A stretch of DNA of 58,193 nt from a virus. Under the pieces are notes generated by a model. The model worked only from the letters and a program-made list of their open reading frames with translations. It was not told where the DNA came from and did no database searches. The stretch lies in IMG/VR virus record IMGVR_UViG_3300028573_000019, positions 1 to 58,193 of that record. One strand, given 5' to 3'. Below, piece by piece: positions 57,601-58,193 of the stretch. How positions within the stretch are numbered: the stretch's first letter is position 1; every line of letters starts with the position of its first letter. Made by a program: the position numbers and the translations under genes.

Positions 57601-57767
57601 GGCGCACCGGCCTTGTCCCCGAGCATCCTCGACATGACCGCATCGGCCATGCGCAGCGGCGCGGGCTTCGGCTGGCACGAGCTGCACAGCATCGTCTTGG
57701 GCGTCCCGTCGATGTGCGTGTCGACGAGGATCGGCGAGCCGCAGCGATTGCAGGGGATGGAGATCAC
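57597..57767 (-). CDS. Small zinc-ribbon protein, copy 2
   Basis: 56 residues from GTG 57767 (ISIPCNRCGSPILVDTHIDG, then CSSCQPKPAPLRMADAVMSRM). The last 26 residues match the product of 304-474 almost exactly; the N-terminal parts differ, and the length is equal. Two CxxC pairs, likely zinc-binding. Mosaic pair. Confidence 0.55.
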   Translation of the reverse strand: MISIPCNRCGSPILVDTHIDGTPKTMLCSSCQPKPAPLRMADAVMSRMLGDKAGAP

Positions 57768-57970
57768 GCCGCACGCTCCGGAGCGAGCGCCACGGCCACC
57801 AGGTCCACCACCTCAGACAGTCGCTGCCCGCTCACACAAAGAAAAACAGGATCGCCGAGCCGCCCGTTCTTGCGCTCCCAGGCGCTGACGACGATCTCGC
57901 CCGCGTCGTTGAGATCCACCTCCACGTCGAGGCTGTCCGTCTGAATGTGCTTCACGGTAGCGGTTTTCAT
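57764..57970 (-). CDS. Hypothetical 68-residue protein
   Basis: MKTATVKHIQTDSLDVEVDLNDAGEIVVSAWE, then LGDPVFLCVSGQRLSEVVDLVAVAL. Beta-strand then helix pattern; GGGAGG ribosome-binding site in the AT-rich gap 57971-58000. No family recognised. Confidence 0.5.
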   Translation of the reverse strand: MKTATVKHIQTDSLDVEVDLNDAGEIVVSAWERKNGRLGDPVFLCVSGQRLSEVVDLVAVALAPERAA

Positions 57971-58000
57971 ACTTGTTGCCTCCCTTGGCTAAACAGTTAC

Positions 58001-58193
58001 TCAGCAATCACACCGGCTCGCGTCGATGCATCCCGGCGCGTGCCGCACCTCGCACCGCTCCGGCTCGTCCTCTGCCGCCCTCAGCTCGTCGTCGAGGAAC
58101 CGCTCCCGCTCCGCTCGGCGGCGCGCGTTGCTGGCGCTGGCGAGGGCGAGAACGTCGTCGCCGGTGAGCGCGGCCGGGATGAGGCGGGGGGCG
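58001..58193 (-). CDS. C-terminal part of a split small protein (right edge)
   Basis: 63 codons plus one base, ending at TGA 58001-58003 (APRLIPAALTGDDVLALAS, then ERFLDDELRAAEDEPERCEV and CDC). It lacks a start inside the window. Its first base completes the last codon at the left edge, giving a continuous 93-residue frame with the gene at 1-89 if circular. Charged and helical with C-terminal Cys residues. Confidence 0.5.
   Translation of the reverse strand, partial: APRLIPAALTGDDVLALASASNARRRAERERFLDDELRAAEDEPERCEVRHAPGCIDASRCDC

Noticed and set aside
1-58193. CRISPR array, transposase/insertion sequence, rRNA
   Set aside because: No regularly spaced identical repeats, no DDE transposase or IS termini, and no rRNA-like sequence seen. 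The only extended repeats are the end duplication, the 68-base leaders and the iterons.

Overview
The window reads as one essentially complete temperate myovirus (tailed phage) genome from a very GC-rich host. There are no chromosomal housekeeping genes. The leftmost gene (minus strand, running off base 1) and the rightmost partial gene (running off base 58193) join in frame into one 93-codon ORF if the ends are closed, so I read the window as a circular or circularly permuted 58.2-kb genome. The host is probably a myxobacterium-like proteobacterium (inference): GC-rich codon use, many GTG starts, and exported proteins studded with DGG and DAG tripeptides.

Layout. (1) Bases 932-4500: control region. 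A long leader with a hairpin and palindromic ATTCCGA-type sites (1260-1308) lies between a leftward early operon and a rightward exported-protein gene. A leftward lysogeny block follows (DUF2335 membrane protein, ImmA/IrrE-like peptidase, CI-like repressor), then more ATTCCGA sites and a rightward Cro-like gene. (2) 4500-13720, rightward: a ParB-MT-A70 adenine methyltransferase fusion, a superfamily 2 helicase interrupted by a LAGLIDADG intein in its Walker A motif, a VRR-NUC nuclease, a VapE-type primase/helicase-like protein, and an iteron-like region (12944-13331) that is the best origin candidate. (3) 13890-34520, rightward: terminase, then Mu-like head genes (DUF935 portal, F-like protein, I-like protease with a nested scaffold start, T-like capsid) and a contractile tail with sheath, tube, frameshifted tail chaperone, tape measure and baseplate. 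One lipoprotein gene (30499-31050) is inserted backwards in the baseplate cluster. (4) 34575-39211: four consecutive proteins with Sec-like signal peptides plus an SGNH hydrolase at the tail-fibre position. (5) 39249-42298: membrane proteins and endolysin (lysis).

The leftward operon then runs from about 57970 (by circularity from about 931) down to 42505. It holds a mosaic duplicated cluster of tiny genes, a recombination module (gp3-like protein, PD-(D/E)XK nuclease, Rad50/RecF-like ATPase), a C5 cytosine methyltransferase, a Mom-like DNA-modification protein, many small zinc-binding or unknown ORFs, an ASCH protein, a Xis-like MerR-type HTH protein and a tyrosine integrase. The 3' end of the integrase ORF overlaps a tRNA 3'-end-like attP core and an intrinsic terminator.

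Overall this is a hybrid. Its virion genes are Mu-like, but it has no MuA/MuB transposition genes. It apparently integrates site-specifically at a tRNA gene and carries three separate DNA-modification genes, presumably against host restriction.
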